Of a stretch of 64,000 nt of DNA, positions 25,884 through 35,106 are shown piece after piece; the first letter of the stretch is position 1; every line of letters begins with the position of its first letter. The notes beneath the pieces are model-generated. The model made no database searches. It worked only from the letters and a program-made list of their open reading frames with translations, and had not been told where the DNA came from. Source of the DNA: Alphaproteobacteria bacterium (lineage in GTDB: Bacteria; Pseudomonadota; Alphaproteobacteria; UBA9219; RFNS01). The translations under genes were made by a program, and so were the position numbers. The DNA is taken from the NCBI GenBank assembly GCA_037200005.1, contig JBBCGY010000001.1, positions 825,812-889,811 on the forward strand, written 5' to 3'.

Positions 25884-27029
25884 TTGCTTCAACCCAGGCC
25901 AAATCTCGTGAAACACCTCGTGCCCGATCTGCCAAGCGCGGATGAATTGCTGCCATGGCTGCGGCGGATCGACGCCCAGCGCTGGTATACGAATTACGGG
26001 CCGCTGGCGCTGGAACTCGAACGGGAACTGCTGGGGCTTGCCGGCGGCGAGGGCGTGGCGCTGACGACGTTGGCGACCGGCTATCACGCGCTGGAATTCG
26101 GGCTGCGGGTGCTGGATCTGCCGCCGGGCGGCCATGTGCTGATGCCCGCGGTGACCTTTCCCGCGTGTCCGCTGGCGGCGATCCATGCGGGGCTGATGCC
26201 GGTTCTTGCCGACATCGATTCCGCAAGCTGGATTCTGACGCCCGAGATCGCCCGGAACATCGCCGAAAAGAATGCCATCGCCGCCGTGATGCCGGTGGCG
26301 GTGTATGGCGTGCCCGTCGATGCGAAGGCGTGGGACGATTTCACGCATGAGACCGGCATTCCCGTGCTGATCGACGCGGCGGCGGCGCTCGGCGCGCAGG
26401 AGATTCCACAATACGGCTTGGTCGCCTACAGCCTCCATGCGACGAAGCCTTTCGGCATCGGCGAGGGCGGGGCGCTGGCCGGACGCGATGCCGAACGGAT
26501 CGCACGGGCGCGGGAGTTGAGCGGTTTCGGCTGTCGCGAGCGCATTACCCATAGTTTCGGCAGCAACGGCAAACTGTCGGAATACCATGCCGCCGTCGGC
26601 CTGGCGCAGATCGCGCGCTGGCCGGGGATCAAGGCGCGCCGCGCCGCGCTGCTTGAGCAATATCGCGCCGCGCTGGCGCCGCTGCCGGTGCGGTTTCAGC
26701 CGGGCATCGAGAACGCCGTGGTGAGTTTATTGATGGTGGAGGGCGAGGGGATCGACGCGCCGCGCCTGATGTGGGATTTGCCGAAGCGCGGCATTGCCGT
26801 TCATCAGACCTATCTGCCGCCGCTCTACCGGCATCCGGCCTTCACGCGCTACGCCGTCGCGTCCGCGCATGGCGAAGTATCGGTGGCCGACGATGTAATC
26901 GATGCCAAGGCGGCTTTATGCCGCAATGCCGAATATATGACATGGCATGTCATCGGCCTGCCGTTTCATCCGTTCATGGAGCCGGAAGATATAGCAATGG
27001 TGGCGGAGGCGCTGGCGAAGCCGCTTTAG
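25884..27029 (+). CDS. DegT/DnrJ/EryC1/StrS-family aminotransferase
   Basis: A PLP-dependent sugar-type aminotransferase fold, ~381 residues. PLP-binding features are TTLATGYHALEFGLRVLDLP, the Asp in GIPVLIDAAAALGAQ and the likely Schiff-base Lys in SLHATKPFGIGEGGAL. The C-terminal HQTYLPPLYRHPAF is standard for the family. The family makes amino sugars or related amines; the substrate is unknown. The start is uncertain: TTG at 25884 or GTG at 25908 (VKHLVPDLPS). It is followed on the same strand by a methyltransferase and a HemC gene, suggesting a small pathway. Confidence 0.85.
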   Translation: MLQPRPNLVKHLVPDLPSADELLPWLRRIDAQRWYTNYGPLALELERELLGLAGGEGVALTTLATGYHALEFGLRVLDLPPGGHVLMPAVTFPACPLAAIHAGLMPVLADIDSASWILTPEIARNIAEKNAIAAVMPVAVYGVPVDAKAWDDFTHETGIPVLIDAAAALGAQEIPQYGLVAYSLHATKPFGIGEGGALAGRDAERIARARELSGFGCRERITHSFGSNGKLSEYHAAVGLAQIARWPGIKARRAALLEQYRAALAPLPVRFQPGIENAVVSLLMVEGEGIDAPRLMWDLPKRGIAVHQTYLPPLYRHPAFTRYAVASAHGEVSVADDVIDAKAALCRNAEYMTWHVIGLPFHPFMEPEDIAMVAEALAKPL

Positions 27030-27097
27030 GCGCTGCTGGACAGCGCGGCACGCGGGTTCTATAAACCTGCTGGTCGTTAGTTCATGTCTCAAGAGCC

Positions 27098-27820
27098 GTG
27101 GATATTAAAGTGGATATTAAGCAAATCGTCGCCGAAAGAATCGCGCAGATTACCGAGCGTGTCATGCCTGCCGATACGGACAGAGACGTGGCTTTTCTTA
27201 ATTTCGGTCTTCACGTCAAGGCGGGAGTTTTTGATCCCAGCCGGGGGCGATCGGCGCGCAAGATGGCGGAAGCCATTGATCTGGCGCCGCCCCGGCCGAA
27301 TGACAGAGTTCTGGAAATGGGCGCGGGGGCCGGCGGGCTTACCATCCATATGGCGAAGAACCATGGCGCGACTGACATCACCGCGCTCGATATCATGCCG
27401 CAGGCCGTTGCCTGCGCGCGCGAAAACTTTGCAAGGCACGGGCTTGATCATGTCAGGCTGAATGTCAGCGATCTTTTCGCCGCCGTCCGCGAGGAAATTT
27501 TCGTTCCCGGCGGCGGAAAATACGATTACATCGTTTTCAATGCGCCGACCGCGCACCCGGCTGCGCTCGCGAGCCTGAAAGGCGCCGTGACGCTGTGGGA
27601 TCATACCGGATCGGTCAAATCGCGCTTCATCGAGCAGGCAAAGGCGTATTCCAGTCCCGATGCCAGAATTCTCATGATGTATTCTAAATATGCCGATTAC
27701 GACAGCCTGGCGAATCTCGACCTGCGGGGGTTCGAGCAGCGCCGCCTGCTGGTAAGCCGCGACGATATTTCGGAAGCGGGCGTTTTGTTGCTGAGGAAGT
27801 TGCCGGTCGCCGCCCCATGA
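27098..27820 (+). CDS. Class I SAM-dependent methyltransferase
   Basis: A Rossmann-fold methyltransferase of 240 residues. Motif I is DRVLEMGAGAGGLTIHMA, and an acidic motif II follows in DITALDIMPQAVACARENF. FNAPTAHP replaces the NPPY of N5-glutamine or DNA adenine methyltransferases, so the substrate differs from those. The start is GTG at 27098 or 27110; there is no strong ribosome site. The stop overlaps the hemC-like start by four bases, so the two are coupled. Confidence 0.8.
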   Translation: MDIKVDIKQIVAERIAQITERVMPADTDRDVAFLNFGLHVKAGVFDPSRGRSARKMAEAIDLAPPRPNDRVLEMGAGAGGLTIHMAKNHGATDITALDIMPQAVACARENFARHGLDHVRLNVSDLFAAVREEIFVPGGGKYDYIVFNAPTAHPAALASLKGAVTLWDHTGSVKSRFIEQAKAYSSPDARILMMYSKYADYDSLANLDLRGFEQRRLLVSRDDISEAGVLLLRKLPVAAP

Positions 27821-28743
27821 GCAGGACAATTATTCTTGGCACGCGGTCGAGCCCGATGGCCGTCGCGGTCGCGCAGCAGGCCCGAAGCCTTATCGAGCGC
27901 CAGCATCATGGCATCAAAGTCGAAGTGCGCGGCTTTGCGTCCCTGGGGGACAGGGTGCCGGGCGACCTCAAGGTTTTTGGCGGCAAAGGCGCTTTCGTCA
28001 AAGATCTGGAAGACAGGCTGCTGAATAGGGAGATCGATTGTGCGATCCACGCGCTGAAAGATATTCCGGGCGATATCGCGCCGCATCCCGATCTGGTGCT
28101 GTGCAGTTTTTTCCAGCGCAGCGATCCGCGCGACGCCCTCATCATGCGCGCGGGCCTGGCCGCGCCGGGCCGGGACGCGGAGGGGCTGGTGATCGGCACG
28201 ACCTCGCCCCGGCGTCAAGCGCAGTTGAGAAAGATGCATGAAGGGATGAATGTCGTCGCTTTGCGCGGGAACGTCGATTCGCGCTTGCACAAGCTTGACG
28301 ACAAGCAATTGGACGGCATTGTCGTTTCGGTCGCGGGATTGGGATATCTGAACGCGCTGGATCGCATCACGAAAATATACGAGCCCGAGGAAATGCTTCC
28401 GGCGGTGGGACAGGGCGTTTTGTGCCTGCAAATCCGCCGCGAGGATTTCGCGCGCTGTTCCTATCTGCGCACCATCAATTCGGAGACGACGGAAATCATG
28501 GCGAAAGCCGAACGCGCCATGCTGGAAACCCTGCAGGGCAATTGCTATTCGGCGATTGCCGGTTATTGCGCGCCTGACGCTTCCGGGCTGAAAATGGCCG
28601 GAGCGGTGTTTTCTCCGGATGGAAAAATTCAGATGAAATGCGAGAGCCGGCAGCCCGATTCCGGCCAGCCGGAACAGTTGGGGCGCGGCATCGGCGAACA
28701 GCTTCTTACGCTCGGCGCGCGCGATTTGATCGGCCTGGCGTAG
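27817..28743 (+). CDS. hemC: Porphobilinogen deaminase (hydroxymethylbilane synthase)
   Basis: A full-length HemC of 308 residues. Active-site features are present: LGTRSSPMAVAVAQQ, the catalytic Asp in IDCAIHALKDIPG, the Arg pair in GTTSPRRQAQLRK, LRGNVDSRLHKLDD, and a Cys for dipyrromethane attachment in LQGNCYSAIAGYC. The Cys motif is unlike the usual GGC(Q/R)VP, suggesting a divergent subgroup or a paralogue serving a specialised pathway. It is coupled to a methyltransferase rather than to hemD. Whether it is the main haem-pathway enzyme cannot be judged from this window. Confidence 0.88.
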   Translation: MSRTIILGTRSSPMAVAVAQQARSLIERQHHGIKVEVRGFASLGDRVPGDLKVFGGKGAFVKDLEDRLLNREIDCAIHALKDIPGDIAPHPDLVLCSFFQRSDPRDALIMRAGLAAPGRDAEGLVIGTTSPRRQAQLRKMHEGMNVVALRGNVDSRLHKLDDKQLDGIVVSVAGLGYLNALDRITKIYEPEEMLPAVGQGVLCLQIRREDFARCSYLRTINSETTEIMAKAERAMLETLQGNCYSAIAGYCAPDASGLKMAGAVFSPDGKIQMKCESRQPDSGQPEQLGRGIGEQLLTLGARDLIGLA

Positions 28744-28752
28744 AGCGCCTGC

Positions 28753-29211
28753 CTAACCCGTCTTCACGCCCGTAGACCCAAACCCGCCCGCGCCGCGCGC
28801 GGTCGCGTCGAGTTCCGCGCTTTCCTGCCAGCTTACGCGCGTATAGGGCGCGACGATCATCTGCGCGATCCTCATGCCCCGGCTGACGGTGACGGGTTCG
28901 GTGCCGAGATTGGCGATGATAATCTGAATTTCGCCGCGATAATCGGCATCGATAGTGCCGGGGCTGTTGAGCACGGCGATGCCCTGCTTCAGCGCGAGGC
29001 CGGAGCGCGGGCGGATTTGCGCCTCATAGCCGTCGGGTAGCGCGATGGCGAGGCCGGTCGGGATCAGCGCCCGCCCGCCGGGCATCAGCGTCAGATCGTC
29101 GGCCAGCGCGGCCTGCAAATCCATGCCCGCGCTTTGCGCCGTGGCATAGCGCGGCAGGTCGAGCCCTTCGGCATGGGATAGGCGTTGGATGGTGACATTC
29201 ACTGCGGTCAT
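28753..29211 (-). CDS. dut: dUTP diphosphatase
   Basis: A trimeric dUTPase of 152 residues that hydrolyses dUTP to dUMP and keeps uracil out of DNA. All motifs are visible: AGMDLQAAL (I), [12 protein letters not shown] (II), [14 protein letters not shown] (III), [10 protein letters not shown] (IV) and the C-terminal [10 protein letters not shown] (V). The ATG at 29211 lies four bases after the coaBC stop, so the coaBC-dut pair is an operon, a frequent alphaproteobacterial arrangement. Confidence 0.96.
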   Translation of the reverse strand: MTAVNVTIQRLSHAEGLDLPRYATAQSAGMDLQAALADDLTLMPGGRALIPTGLAIALPDGYEAQIRPRSGLALKQGIAVLNSPGTIDADYRGEIQIIIANLGTEPVTVSRGMRIAQMIVAPYTRVSWQESAELDATARGAGGFGSTGVKTG

Positions 29212-29215
29212 CGTT

Positions 29216-30433
29216 TTACTCCTTGAAATATTCGGCGATTTTTTCCGCCAGCGCCTGCGCCAGAGCGGTCTTGCTTTGCGGCGGCCAGTGCTCATATTCG
29301 GCATGATCGCCCGCGCCGCGATGCATGAACCAGACGCTGTTCTCGTCCGCGCCGAAGACCGCGCCGTTGCTCACGTCATTGGCGAGCAGCCAGTCGCAGC
29401 CTTTTTGCGCCAGTTTCTTCTTGGCGTTTTCCATGAGATTGTCGGTCTCCGCCGCGAAGCCGACGACCAGCTTCGGGCGCAGATGATGCGCGGCGATGGT
29501 GGCGAGAATATCGGGATTGGGTTCCAATGCGAGAGTCGAGACGCCGCCGTCTTTCTTGATCTTTTGTTCGCTGTAATCCGCGACGCGCCAGTCGGCGACG
29601 GCGGCGCAGGCGATGAACAGATCGGCGGGCAGGGCTTGCAGGCATGCGCCGAGCATCTGCTCCGCCGTTTCCACATGGATGATTTTCACGCCTTTGGGAT
29701 CAGGCTCGCTCACCGGGCCGCTGACAAGAGTCACAGACGCGCCGCGCGCCGCCAGCGCCGCGGCAATGGCGTGCCCCTGCTTGCCCGACGAACGGTTGCC
29801 GATGAAGCGCACGGGATCGACCGGCTCGTAAGTCGGGCCGCTGGTGACCAGCGCGTGCTTGCCTGAGAGATCGCCGGGTTTGCCGAGAATGTCGGTGATC
29901 GCGGCCATGATTTCCGGCACGTCGGCCATGCGGCCCATGCCGGTTTCATTGCAGGCCATCGCGCCTTCATTCGGGCCGGCCTGGTGAAATCCGCGTTGTT
30001 TGAGCATGGCGATATTATGCTGCGTCGCCGGATTGTCCCACATGGCATGGTTCATCGCCGGGGCGAGCAAAATCGGCTTGTTCGCCGCCAGCAGCGCCGT
30101 GCTGGCGAGATCGTCCGCGAGGCCGTGCGCCAGCTTGGCGATGATGTTGGCGCTGGCGGGCGCGACGATGATGAGATCGCTCTCGCGCACCAGGCGGATA
30201 TGGCCCATTTCCTGCTCGTCGGTCAGCGACCAGAGGTCGGTATAGACTTTCTCTTCCGACAGCGCGGCGACTGAAAGCGCCGTGACGAATTCCGCGCCGC
30301 CCTTCGTCAAGATACAGCGCACGCGCGCGCCTTGTTCCCGCAGGCGGCGGATCAGGTCGAGCGATTTATAGGCCGCGATCCCGCCGCTGATGACGAGCAG
30401 AATGACGCGGCCCTGGAGAGGAGAGGTTATCAT
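29216..30433 (-). CDS. coaBC: Bifunctional phosphopantothenoylcysteine decarboxylase / phosphopantothenate-cysteine ligase
   Basis: A CoaBC protein of 405 residues for coenzyme A synthesis. The N-terminal flavin decarboxylase (CoaC) has [31 protein letters not shown] and the active-site Cys in [13 protein letters not shown]. The C-terminal ligase (CoaB) has [20 protein letters not shown] and [20 protein letters not shown]. The ATG at 30433 overlaps the stop of the upstream SH3 gene by one base, indicating coupling. A longer frame running to 30520 lies within the SH3 gene and is rejected. Confidence 0.96.
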   Translation of the reverse strand: MITSPLQGRVILLVISGGIAAYKSLDLIRRLREQGARVRCILTKGGAEFVTALSVAALSEEKVYTDLWSLTDEQEMGHIRLVRESDLIIVAPASANIIAKLAHGLADDLASTALLAANKPILLAPAMNHAMWDNPATQHNIAMLKQRGFHQAGPNEGAMACNETGMGRMADVPEIMAAITDILGKPGDLSGKHALVTSGPTYEPVDPVRFIGNRSSGKQGHAIAAALAARGASVTLVSGPVSEPDPKGVKIIHVETAEQMLGACLQALPADLFIACAAVADWRVADYSEQKIKKDGGVSTLALEPNPDILATIAAHHLRPKLVVGFAAETDNLMENAKKKLAQKGCDWLLANDVSNGAVFGADENSVWFMHRGAGDHAEYEHWPPQSKTALAQALAEKIAEYFKE

Positions 30434-30936
30434 CAGTCGAACTTCTCCTGCGGATAGGCACCGAAGAAATCGCTCTTGCGCAAATAGCCGCTGAAATTCT
30501 TGCCGCGCGCCTTGCACCATTCCGGCGCGCAGGATTTGATGTCGAAGATGACGCCGGGTTCCAGATGGGCGGCGATAGAGGCTTTTTCATTCGGATCGTC
30601 GCGCAACTCATGAATTTGTCCGGTGACCATGCCGCGCCGGTCCATCCTGAGCTTGGTCTTATGCACCCAGCCTTCCGCGCCCTCGAAATCCCTGATCCTG
30701 TACCAGAGATCGAAGGCGGCGATGATTTCCACCGGCATGCCCGCGCGGCGATAGACCCATTCGATGGGGTAGCGCGTGCCCGGCCCGGTACGCAGATTCA
30801 CTTCGGAATAGCGCAGCGCGGCAAAACGCGGCAGAGCGATGGTCTCCTTCTTGCCGCCGCTGTTTTCTTCCTCATCCGCATGAGCGGGGAAGGCGGCAAA
30901 CAAGGTTAAGATCAATAGAAGGCAAATGGATTTCAT
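30433..30936 (-). CDS. Secreted SH3-domain protein
   Basis: A 167-residue protein with a signal peptide (ICLLLILTLFAAFPAHA, cleavage about residue 20) and bacterial SH3-like repeats of the SH3_4 / DUF1058 type: LRYSEVNLRTGPGTRYPIEW and GAEGWVHKTKLRMDRRG. Such periplasmic proteins are thought to bind peptidoglycan or act as envelope adaptors. It is the first gene of the operon with coaBC and dut. Confidence 0.85.
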   Translation of the reverse strand: MKSICLLLILTLFAAFPAHADEEENSGGKKETIALPRFAALRYSEVNLRTGPGTRYPIEWVYRRAGMPVEIIAAFDLWYRIRDFEGAEGWVHKTKLRMDRRGMVTGQIHELRDDPNEKASIAAHLEPGVIFDIKSCAPEWCKARGKNFSGYLRKSDFFGAYPQEKFD

Positions 30937-31072
30937 GACCCTAATTTAGCGGGTTGCGGGGGCGGCGTCACGCGGGAATAATCGCGAATGTATTTTAACC
31001 CTTGATCCTCGCCGGGCATAGGCTCTATGCACTAGAGGAGAATATTGCAACGCATTTTCATAAGAGATCATC

Positions 31073-31816
31073 ATGACGGATACGCGTTCACCCCAATCGG
31101 CATCGGCCCTGGCTTCCAGAGCAAAGCAAAGGGCGGATTCCCTCGTACCGTTTCAATTATCTGTGGAGGACGAGGAGGCGCTTGTCAGGCAAGTCACCGG
31201 GCAAATCCTTCATTGGGACTTGTCGGCGAAGAGTCCCGAAACGCTCTTGGGCGATGTTTCAAAGACGGTCACATCGACCCTATTGCTGGTGACTCATAAA
31301 CGAGAGGCCGGTGAGTTTAAAAAACTATGCGCGCGTCATTCGGCGGATTCGATCACATTGCGGGATTTTATCTATTCGCCTCTGTTCGAAAAGCCCGCGC
31401 GATTGAATATGGCTCGCGCCGCGAGAAAATCGGGCGGAGAAAGCAACAGAAAAGTCACGCCTATGGAAATGGCATTGGCGCAAAGCCTTTATAAGGCATC
31501 CTGGCAGCAATTGGCGAAGCTGATGATCCTTGGCGTTCTGCATCACCGTTCGCGTGACCTGCAGGGGCTGGAGCTGCCGCCGGGCCGCCAGATATATTCC
31601 GCCGGCGCCGAACTGCTGGCAGGCGTGCCCATGCCGCAGCCCGTGGTGATTGAGCCGCTTGCGGAGCCTGATCCGGACTTGGCCCCCACCACGAAAGCTG
31701 CCGCATGGGAGTTGCTCAAGAGGTATAAGTTCAAGGAAGGGCATATTGACGCTTACATCGACAATCGCCCGGTAAGAAAGGCGCTGAAGCTTCTCAAAGA
31801 GCTTAAGAACGAATAA
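31073..31816 (+). CDS. Hypothetical protein
   Basis: A 247-residue mostly helical soluble protein without a recognised domain. Features include SVEDEEALVRQVTGQILHWD, a basic central region NMARAARKSGGESNRKV, and the C-terminal KTAAWELLKRYKF-like segment (TKAAAWELLKRYKFKEGHID). No signal peptide. The start ATG at 31073 lies within a poorly conserved ribosome context. It converges on tgt with 23 bases between the stops. Probably lineage-specific. Confidence 0.65.
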   Translation: MTDTRSPQSASALASRAKQRADSLVPFQLSVEDEEALVRQVTGQILHWDLSAKSPETLLGDVSKTVTSTLLLVTHKREAGEFKKLCARHSADSITLRDFIYSPLFEKPARLNMARAARKSGGESNRKVTPMEMALAQSLYKASWQQLAKLMILGVLHHRSRDLQGLELPPGRQIYSAGAELLAGVPMPQPVVIEPLAEPDPDLAPTTKAAAWELLKRYKFKEGHIDAYIDNRPVRKALKLLKELKNE

Positions 31817-31839
31817 AATTCGATTTCATTGACGGAAAT

Positions 31840-32978
<1,139 letters not shown>

Positions 32979-32982
<4 letters not shown>

Positions 32983-34037
32983 GCCGCAGGTTCTAGCAGA
33001 CACGCATCCCCATAGGAATAGAAACGATAACCGCTTTTGATGGCCTGGCGGTAGGCGCTATGCATGCGCTCCGTCCCGGCGAAGGCGCAGGTCAGCATGA
33101 ATAAAGTCGATTTCGGCAGGTGGAAATTGGTCAGCAGCAGATCGGCGCCGCGGATTTTCTTGCCGGGATAGAGGAAGATATCGGTCGAGCCGGAAAAGGG
33201 CCGGATCGCGCCCTTTTCGTCCAGCGCGGATTCGAGCAGGCGCAGCGATGTCGTGCCGACGGCGACGATGCGCCCGCCTTGGGCGCGGGTATCATTGATC
33301 GCGGCGGCGGTTTCGGCGGCAATCTCGCCCCATTCATGATGCATTTTATGCTCGGCGATATTTTCAGTCTTGACCGGAAGAAAAGTTCCCGCGCCGACAT
33401 GCAGCGTGACCGTAACGCGGCGGATATTTTTGTCCTCCAGCCCCGCCAGCAATTCCGGCGTGAAATGAAGTCCGGCAGTGGGAGCGGCGACCGCGCCCTC
33501 GCGGGCGGCGAAGATGGTTTGATAGTCCGATCTGTCTTCAGCACGGCCTTCCGCGGCGCGCTTGATATAGGGCGGCAGGGGCATGATGCCGTGCGCGGCA
33601 AGCCGTTGATGCAAGCCTGCGCCATCGCCGCCGAAATCGATGACGGCGAATCCTTCCGGCAATTTGTCGCGCACGATGGCCGAGAAATCGGCGCTGAAGT
33701 TTATCACATCTCCGGTGCGAAGCCGTTTGCCGGGGCGGGCGAAGGCTTCCCATAAGCCCTTGCCGAGATCGCGATGCAGCAGGATTTCAATCTTCACCTC
33801 GCCGCGCAGACCGAACAGCCGCGCCGGAATGACGCGCGTATCGTTCGCCACCAGCAAATCGCCGGGACGCAGCAAATCCGGCAGATCGCGGACGGCATGA
33901 TCGGCAAGCGCATCGGCGCGAACGCTCAAAAGCCGCGCCGCGTCGCGCGGCCGCGCCGGTTCCTGGGCGATAAGCTCCGGCGGCAGCGTGAAGTCGAAAT
34001 CGCTTAGATTAAGCCCTATGTCGGCGATGGTGGACAA
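32979..34037 (-). CDS. queA: S-adenosylmethionine:tRNA ribosyltransferase-isomerase
   Basis: QueA (352 residues) adds a cyclopentene epoxide precursor from SAM to preQ1-34 in tRNA. Family features are [50 protein letters not shown] and [15 protein letters not shown]. The only start upstream of the conserved SDFDF is a TTG at 34037, adjacent to the stop of the preceding gene, so translation is probably coupled and weak. tgt overlaps its 3' end. Confidence 0.95.
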
Positions 34038-34526
34038 TTACGGCCTGGCTTGAGGCGTTGAATCCGCGCCGGGCGGCTGGGACGAAGGGCGGGCCGGGCT
34101 TCTCGCGGCCTGAATTCTGGCGTTGACGCCCTCAAATTCGTCCGTGCAATAAAGCTGATTCATGTCTCCGGCGATGTCGAGAGTCAAAAGCGTGCGCGCT
34201 TTCTCATCCGTTACGGGTTCGGCATTCTTAATTCTGTTTGCGGATACCAAAACCGGCTGGCCGGGCCGCGCGTATTCTGTGTTGCCGGATACCGCACTGC
34301 GCGCGTTCGTCATCCTTAGAAATGCGCCGCCGGTTTGCCTGTCCACAAGATCGGCAATATCCGTGAAGCGCTCTTGCGCGGGAATGACGCGACCATCCTG
34401 CATCGTCATGATCGCTTTGGTGCTCGCCCAGGTTTCGAGCTTCACGATGTCGGCCACCGGCAGTTCGATGGGTTGTTCCACGGTTTCGCGCCGGGCGCTT
34501 ACGATCGTGATCATGTTCGGCGGCAT
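34038..34526 (-). CDS. Hypothetical protein, paralogue in the queA operon (second)
   Basis: A 162-residue protein of unknown family. It shares the pattern IELPVADIVKLETW with VEISAQDIIRVEPY of the gene upstream, then a similar two-domain layout and a Pro/Ala/Ser-rich tail, so the two look like paralogues. The ATG at 34526 has an AAGGAAG ribosome site. Its stop adjoins the queA start codon. No signal peptide or membrane segment. A link to queuosine metabolism is only positional. Confidence 0.7.
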   Translation of the reverse strand: MPPNMITIVSARRETVEQPIELPVADIVKLETWASTKAIMTMQDGRVIPAQERFTDIADLVDRQTGGAFLRMTNARSAVSGNTEYARPGQPVLVSANRIKNAEPVTDEKARTLLTLDIAGDMNQLYCTDEFEGVNARIQAARSPARPSSQPPGADSTPQARP

Positions 34527-34539
34527 CCGATCTTCTTCC

Positions 34540-35007
34540 TTAAGCGGGAGTGGATTCGGGATTGGCAACCGTCGCGCCGGAGAACGCAGGCCGTTGCGCC
34601 GCCGGTTCCGGGCGTTTGAGTAATTTCGCGCCGCTCGTGATTTCCGCGATTGTGTCTTTGACATGCAGGACGGCGACCCTGTTGTCAACGGCCAGCGCCG
34701 TGGAAGAACCGCTTGTCTCCTGGACACGCCTCATGTCTTGTATGCTGTCCGCCGCCACGAGAATAGAGGTCTTGTTGAAGGGAGCGTATACTTGTGTCAG
34801 TTGCAAAAGGGGCCTGTTGCTTTTTTCGGCAACGAGTTTCGCGACATCTTCATAAGATGCACGCACGTTATATTCATACATGCGCGTAGAAATAGTGGTG
34901 CCGAAGCTCAGCGTCCGATAAGGCTCGACTCTGATAATATCTTGAGCGGAAATCTCAACGGGATTTTGAGATTGAAGCGTGGTTAAATGAATAAGATCAT
35001 CCGACAT
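34540..35007 (-). CDS. Hypothetical protein, paralogue in the queA operon (first)
   Basis: A 155-residue protein of unknown family, the first gene of a run with its paralogue, queA and tgt. Visible segments are IRVEPYRTLSFGTTISTRMY, VDNRVAVLHVKDTIAEITSG and a Pro-rich tail. Its AGGATAAC-type ribosome site precedes the ATG. The 13-base gap to its paralogue suggests cotranscription. Function unknown. Confidence 0.7.
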   Translation of the reverse strand: MSDDLIHLTTLQSQNPVEISAQDIIRVEPYRTLSFGTTISTRMYEYNVRASYEDVAKLVAEKSNRPLLQLTQVYAPFNKTSILVAADSIQDMRRVQETSGSSTALAVDNRVAVLHVKDTIAEITSGAKLLKRPEPAAQRPAFSGATVANPESTPA

Positions 35008-35069
35008 TTGTTATCCTTTCATTGATCATGAAATAAGCGAGGCAAGATAGCCCATGAATGGCGAAACTA

Positions 35070-35106
35070 AAAAACAAAAACCGCCGTTAACCATAAGGGC
35101 GGCGGC
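35070..35106 (-). terminator. Rho-independent terminator of ptsP
   Basis: On the minus strand the arms CCGCCG (complement of 35100-35105) and CGGCGG (complement of 35081-35086) form a stem, followed by a T-run (A-run at 35076-35080 on the plus strand). It begins right at the ptsP stop codon. Confidence 0.75.
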
